Assembly (NCBI GenBank): GCA_023134755.1
Contig: JAGLUM010000424.1
Location: 1 to 8,148, forward strand
Length of the DNA: 8,148 nucleotides
Direction of reading: 5' to 3'
Source: Fidelibacterota bacterium
GTDB taxonomy: Bacteria > Fidelibacterota > Fidelibacteria > Fidelibacterales > Fidelibacteraceae
The notes below the pieces were generated by a model, which was not told the DNA's origin, did not search any database, and saw only the letters and a list, made by a program, of their open reading frames with translations. The translations under genes were made by a program, and so were the position numbers. Shown here one piece after another: positions 5,618 through 8,148 of this stretch (within the stretch, counting starts at the first letter, position 1; each line of letters begins with the position of its first letter).

Positions 5618-7573
5618 ATGATTCATATTGACATAACACATTCACTGATTGTATGGATAGCGTGCTCTGCGTTATTTGTCTTTAGTATCTTTTGGACCAT
5701 TCGCCATTTTAAAAATACTTTTTATCCTTTAGGTATCCGCACTTTGCTTGCTGTGCTTCGATGGATTGCACTGCTTTTTCTTATTCTTATTGCAACAGAT
5801 ATGAAAATAACCCGGACCCGGCAGCTTCAGCGAGCTCCCGCTATTGCGTTTATCTGGGATTTATCCGGCAGTATAGCGGCGACGTCACCCTTTACCGTGA
5901 CGGATGTTTTACAATCCGGCAGCTATCGCTTTCTTCGCAGGGAAACCAAAGTGGAACATATTGTAAACATGGAAAAGCCTGAAATTATTACAGAATCTGC
6001 CCTACGTCGGAAGATGATTGACGGGGCATTTACAGATTGTGGAAAGCTGCTTCGTTTCGCCGAGGAACAGTCAACGTACCGGCAATGTGTATTAATTTCC
6101 GATGGGCAAAGTTATTTGGGTGAATCACTGGGGCGTATCCGGCTATCGGATAATCTCAAAATTTATACTATTGGAGTAGGGGAGCCGGTCTCGAAGGGCG
6201 TACCGTCCCTGCAGTCGGTACATTATCCGGAGTATATCACACAAATAGATTCAGCAGAAGTCAGCTGGGTTATATACAATATATCCGATAAGGAGCTACA
6301 AGGAGATATTTTAATAAAAGACGGTGAAAAGATCCTCTACAAATATCCTGTTGAAATAGCAGCACAGCGCATGCAGGAGTTTGATCATTTATTTCTTCCG
6401 CTCAGAGAAGGCGGTCACACTTGGACATGGAATTTTAGTGATGGAATAACATCCACGCATTTTGGCTCACAAACCGTATATGTGCATCCTTCCCGCGTTC
6501 GGGTGGTCTGTGATGCGGATCCTCCGGATGAGGATATTGCAATGGTATCAACGGTATTATCCCAATCGGATCGTTATGTACTGTTCAAACGAGATGAATG
6601 GGAGCAGAATTATCCCGGAGAAAAACCGGACTTGCTGATCCAGACCTGGCATTCTGAGCATCAGCCGCAATATTTTTCCAATGTTCCCGCAGTTCTATTT
6701 TACCGTCAACCGGGAGATTTGTATAGGTCTGTGTCTGCCTTTCAAATCACAACATACCGGCCTTATGTGATGATAACACCGGACCCAAATCGAAGCAATC
6801 AATTATGGAAGCAAGTACCGCCTCTTTTTATTTTGCCGTATTCCGGGAGCGGCACTACGGTACTAAGCATTGGATCCGGACAGCCTGTTATTGTGGAAGA
6901 TGCCGAAAATCAACGCATCCTCATTCTCGCCGCCGGCCTTTGGCGCTGGCAGCTTGCCGGATATCAAAAACCCTGGGACGGATTGTACCGCCATCTTATT
7001 GAGGAAATGGTGTGGGAAAGTCTGAAACAGTATCAACAGGGATTTATTGCTTTGGATAAAAAACAATATGTGGGTACACAATATATACCTCTATATTTTA
7101 CAGTGAATATTAAAAATTGGGATTTACTCGATGCGGCATCTGCACAGGTCAGTATATCCGTATACGATACTGCATTCTCAGAAATTCGGCGTGAGGATAG
7201 TGGTCTGAAACCACGAATAACCTCATCCCTTACCCTTTCGGATACCGGTACCTATTTTATTACTGCCCGTATTTTTGCCTCCGGAAAACACATTGAAAGC
7301 GATACGGCATATTTGCGCATCACCGCGAGTGATTTTGAGATGAATGCTCTTGGTTGTGATGCCGCCGTACTGAAACAGTTAAGTAATAATCATCACGGCA
7401 GCTATGTACACCTTGATAATATTGACAGTCTGCGCAATATTATTTCTACAGAAAAGCAATGGATTACAGAATCACAAATTTTTCTTGCACGGCATTCAAT
7501 TCTTTTCTTTGTATTGATGTTTCTGGCTATATGTGCTGACTGGATTCTTCGTAAACGGTACGGGGGAAGTTAG
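5618..7573 (+). CDS. membrane-anchored von Willebrand A (vWA) domain protein
   Basis: A 651-residue protein with two N-terminal membrane segments (about 8-28 and 38-60), a large soluble region and one C-terminal segment (about 626-645) followed by RKRYGGS. This topology resembles BatA-like and glutamine-amidotransferase-like vWA proteins. The vWA domain (about 75-200) has a complete metal-ion-dependent adhesion site: D81-L-S-G-S85 (DxSxS), T139 in the second loop, and D162-G163 in VLISDGQS. It should therefore bind a divalent cation and a partner protein. Next come beta-rich segments (about 200-290), an alpha/beta region (about 295-460) ending in AAGLWRWQLAGY, and an Ig-like segment (about 500-600). 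The ATG at 5618 lies 9 bp after the chorismate mutase stop and has no clear ribosome binding site, consistent with coupled translation. The role is probably envelope-related, perhaps with the GWxTD protein; the exact function is unknown. TAG stop at 7571-7573. Confidence 0.8.
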   Translation: MIHIDITHSLIVWIACSALFVFSIFWTIRHFKNTFYPLGIRTLLAVLRWIALLFLILIATDMKITRTRQLQRAPAIAFIWDLSGSIAATSPFTVTDVLQSGSYRFLRRETKVEHIVNMEKPEIITESALRRKMIDGAFTDCGKLLRFAEEQSTYRQCVLISDGQSYLGESLGRIRLSDNLKIYTIGVGEPVSKGVPSLQSVHYPEYITQIDSAEVSWVIYNISDKELQGDILIKDGEKILYKYPVEIAAQRMQEFDHLFLPLREGGHTWTWNFSDGITSTHFGSQTVYVHPSRVRVVCDADPPDEDIAMVSTVLSQSDRYVLFKRDEWEQNYPGEKPDLLIQTWHSEHQPQYFSNVPAVLFYRQPGDLYRSVSAFQITTYRPYVMITPDPNRSNQLWKQVPPLFILPYSGSGTTVLSIGSGQPVIVEDAENQRILILAAGLWRWQLAGYQKPWDGLYRHLIEEMVWESLKQYQQGFIALDKKQYVGTQYIPLYFTVNIKNWDLLDAASAQVSISVYDTAFSEIRREDSGLKPRITSSLTLSDTGTYFITARIFASGKHIESDTAYLRITASDFEMNALGCDAAVLKQLSNNHHGSYVHLDNIDSLRNIISTEKQWITESQIFLARHSILFFVLMFLAICADWILRKRYGGS

Positions 7574-7642
7574 CGGCACGGATACACACAAAAAACGTGT
7601 AATAATAAAAACAAAAAATAACAATTATTTTTGAAAAACTAT

Positions 7643-7670
7643 TTGCAGCAGATAAATAATGTGTTATATT
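7643..7670 (+). promoter_or_regulatory. candidate promoter of the tRNA block
   Basis: TTGCAG (7643-7648), a 16-base gap and TATATT (7665-7670) would start transcription near 7677, about 16 bp before the first tRNA. The same bases fit the Bacteroidota-type pattern, with TTTG at 7642-7645 and TATATTTC (7665-7672) resembling TAnnTTTG. The flank 7574-7692 is otherwise AT-rich with no gene, and no convincing terminator follows the vWA gene. Confidence 0.5.
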
Positions 7671-7692
7671 TCTTGGCTTTTTGAATTGATGC

Positions 7693-7768
7693 GCCACTAT
7701 AGCTCAGCTGGTAGAGCGACGGTTTTGTAAACCGTTGGTCGCGGGTTCAATTCCTGCTAGTGGCTCCA
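7693..7768 (+). tRNA. tRNA-Thr (anticodon TGT)
   Basis: A full cloverleaf. The acceptor GCCACTA pairs with TAGTGGC (7758-7764). The D stem is GCTC/GAGC. The anticodon stem ACGGT/ACCGT encloses loop TTTGTAA, with anticodon TGT at 7726-7728 reading ACA. The T stem is GCGGG/CCTGC with loop TTCAATT. The discriminator is T7765 and CCA is encoded (7766-7768). It is the first gene of a tRNA run whose order matches thrU-tyrU-glyT-thrT upstream of tuf. Confidence 0.97.
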
Positions 7769-7775
7769 GGAATAT

Positions 7776-7858
7776 GGGTCAGTGGCCGAGTGGTCAATGG
7801 CATCAGACTGTAAATCTGACGGCGTAAGCCTACGGTGGTTCAAATCCATCCTGGCCCA
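7776..7858 (+). tRNA. tRNA-Tyr (anticodon GTA)
   Basis: A class II tRNA with a long variable arm. The acceptor GGGTCAG pairs with CTGGCCC (one G-U). The anticodon stem TCAGA/TCTGA encloses loop CTGTAAA, with anticodon GTA at 7810-7812. The variable arm follows (CGGCGTAAGCC), then the T arm GGTGG-TTCAAAT-CCATC. The discriminator is A7858. The next bases are CAT, so a full CCA is not encoded, unlike the tRNA-Thr 7 bp upstream with which it is surely co-transcribed. Confidence 0.97.
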
Positions 7859-7863
7859 CATTT

Positions 7864-7905
7864 GCGGGTGTAGATTGAACAGCTACTTGCCACTCGCGTT
7901 TTTTT
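7864..7905 (+). terminator. terminator-like hairpin resembling a shrunken tRNA-Gly
   Basis: GCGGGTG (7864-7870) pairs with CACTCGC (7891-7897) over 7 bp with one G-U, and seven T (7899-7905) follow after a single G. The form is that of an intrinsic terminator after tRNA-Tyr. The loop can add TAG/CTA pairing. The arms also mimic the acceptor of the tRNA-Gly that begins 6 bp later: the 3' arm is identical, and the 5' end GCGGGTGTAG differs from GCGAGTGTAG by one base. CTTGCCA in the loop matches the anticodon loop of a tRNA-Gly(GCC). It may be a tRNA-Gly copy with its middle deleted, a terminator, or both. Confidence 0.6.
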
Positions 7906-7910
7906 GATAT

Positions 7911-7981
7911 GCGAGTGTAGTTCAATGGTAGAACATCAGCCTTCCAAGCTGACTACGTGAGTCCGATTCTCATCACTCGCT
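7911..7981 (+). tRNA. tRNA-Gly (anticodon TCC), with an atypical T loop
   Basis: The acceptor GCGAGTG pairs with CACTCGC (7974-7980). The D stem is GTTC/GAAC with loop AATGGTA. The anticodon stem TCAGC/GCTGA encloses CTTCCAA, with anticodon TCC at 7943-7945 reading GGA. The T stem is GTGAG/CTCAT. The T loop reads TCCGATT (7962-7968) rather than TTCGATT, so position 55, normally U (pseudouridine), is C at 7963. The discriminator is T7981 and no CCA is encoded. Otherwise the cloverleaf is intact. Confidence 0.93.
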
Positions 7982-8060
7982 CTGAGTTGTTATTTGGCAT
8001 ATGCCTGGGAGAGTTCAATAAAGAACTCGAATGGACCAGAAAACAAGCCGCAAGCTATTC
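7982..8060 (+). other. structured spacer before tRNA-Thr(GGT)
   Basis: A 79-bp segment with no gene but clear potential to fold: the 10-bp palindrome GGCATATGCC (7996-8005) and a 6-bp hairpin GAGTTC-AATAAA-GAACTC (8011-8028). It leads straight into the strong terminator at 8061-8098. It could be the 3' processing region of the upstream tRNA transcript, a leader or attenuator for the downstream tRNA-Thr/tuf unit, or a small RNA. I do not recognise a known riboswitch. Confidence 0.5.
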
Positions 8061-8098
8061 AGCCTGCAATCGCGTGTTTTCGGTTGCAGGCTTTTTTT
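8061..8098 (+). terminator. strong Rho-independent terminator
   Basis: AGCCTGCAATCG (8061-8072) pairs with CGGTTGCAGGCT (8081-8092) over 12 bp with one wobble and loop CGTGTTTT, followed by a T run (8092-8098). It is the best terminator in the window, yet it ends only 2 bp before tRNA-Thr(GGT), splitting a tRNA group that is usually one transcript. Confidence 0.9.
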
Positions 8099-8100
8099 AT

Positions 8101-8148
8101 GCCCATGTAGCACAGATGGTAGTCGCGCTTCCTTGGTAAGGAAGAGGT
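8101..8148 (+). tRNA. tRNA-Thr (anticodon GGT), cut by the window edge
   Basis: The 5' two-thirds of a tRNA: acceptor GCCCATG, TA, D arm, and anticodon stem CTTCC/GGAAG around TTGGTAA, with anticodon GGT at 8135-8137 reading ACC. The rest lies beyond position 8148. The D stem is unusual: GCAC (8110-8113) must pair with GTCGC (8122-8126), which leaves one unpaired C (about 8124). The tRNA order predicts an elongation factor Tu gene downstream. Confidence 0.88.

Noticed and set aside
7583..7601. Terminator after the vWA gene (TACAC / GTGTA)
   Set aside because: Only a 5-bp stem with a 9-base A-rich loop and no T run.
7957..8139. A 60-codon plus-strand frame at the right end
   Set aside because: It lies over tRNA-Gly, the terminator hairpin and tRNA-Thr, so it is a by-product of RNA genes.

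Overview
The window looks like an ordinary chromosomal stretch of a moderately AT-rich bacterium. The best taxonomic hints are a GWxTD-domain exported protein (a family I associate with Bacteroidota, Ignavibacteria, Calditrichota and related FCB lineages) and the gene order tRNA-Thr(TGT), tRNA-Tyr(GTA), tRNA-Gly(TCC), tRNA-Thr(GGT). That order matches the classical thrU-tyrU-glyT-thrT block that precedes tuf in many bacteria. No phage, transposase, integrase or CRISPR array is visible. Lineage is an inference; I could not run any search.

Layout. (1) 34-318, minus strand: a small ArsR-family repressor with a near-perfect sigma70-type promoter at 351-379. (2) 452-3784, plus strand and divergent from it: an 1110-residue membrane protein with one intact CPBP (CAAX/Abi) intramembrane metalloprotease site. 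It is an internal tandem duplication, and the second half has lost the catalytic residues. (3) 3785-4109: non-coding, with three near-identical hairpins about 78 bp apart inside a rough 178-bp palindrome, then an ATTATCA heptamer array. (4) 4110-7573: a tight three-gene run of a secreted GWxTD protein, a small AroQ chorismate mutase overlapping it by one base, and a three-pass membrane protein with an intact von Willebrand A metal site. (5) 7693 to the right edge: the tRNA block, with a possible promoter in front and two terminator-like structures inside it.

How the parts may work together. The ArsR regulator probably controls itself and may control the divergent protease through the shared 133-bp spacer. 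The GWxTD and vWA proteins both appear to act at the envelope, and the chorismate mutase between them is the metabolic outlier. The tRNA block very likely leads into an elongation factor Tu gene beyond the window. A strong terminator directly before tRNA-Thr(GGT) and a tRNA-Gly-like mini-hairpin between tRNA-Tyr and tRNA-Gly suggest that its transcription is more segmented than in the classical operon.

Most unusual points: the protease / dead-protease fusion; the hairpin array and palindrome at 3841-4018; the mini-tRNA-like hairpin at 7864-7905; the T-loop U55-to-C change in tRNA-Gly; and the structured segment ending in a terminator that abuts tRNA-Thr(GGT).
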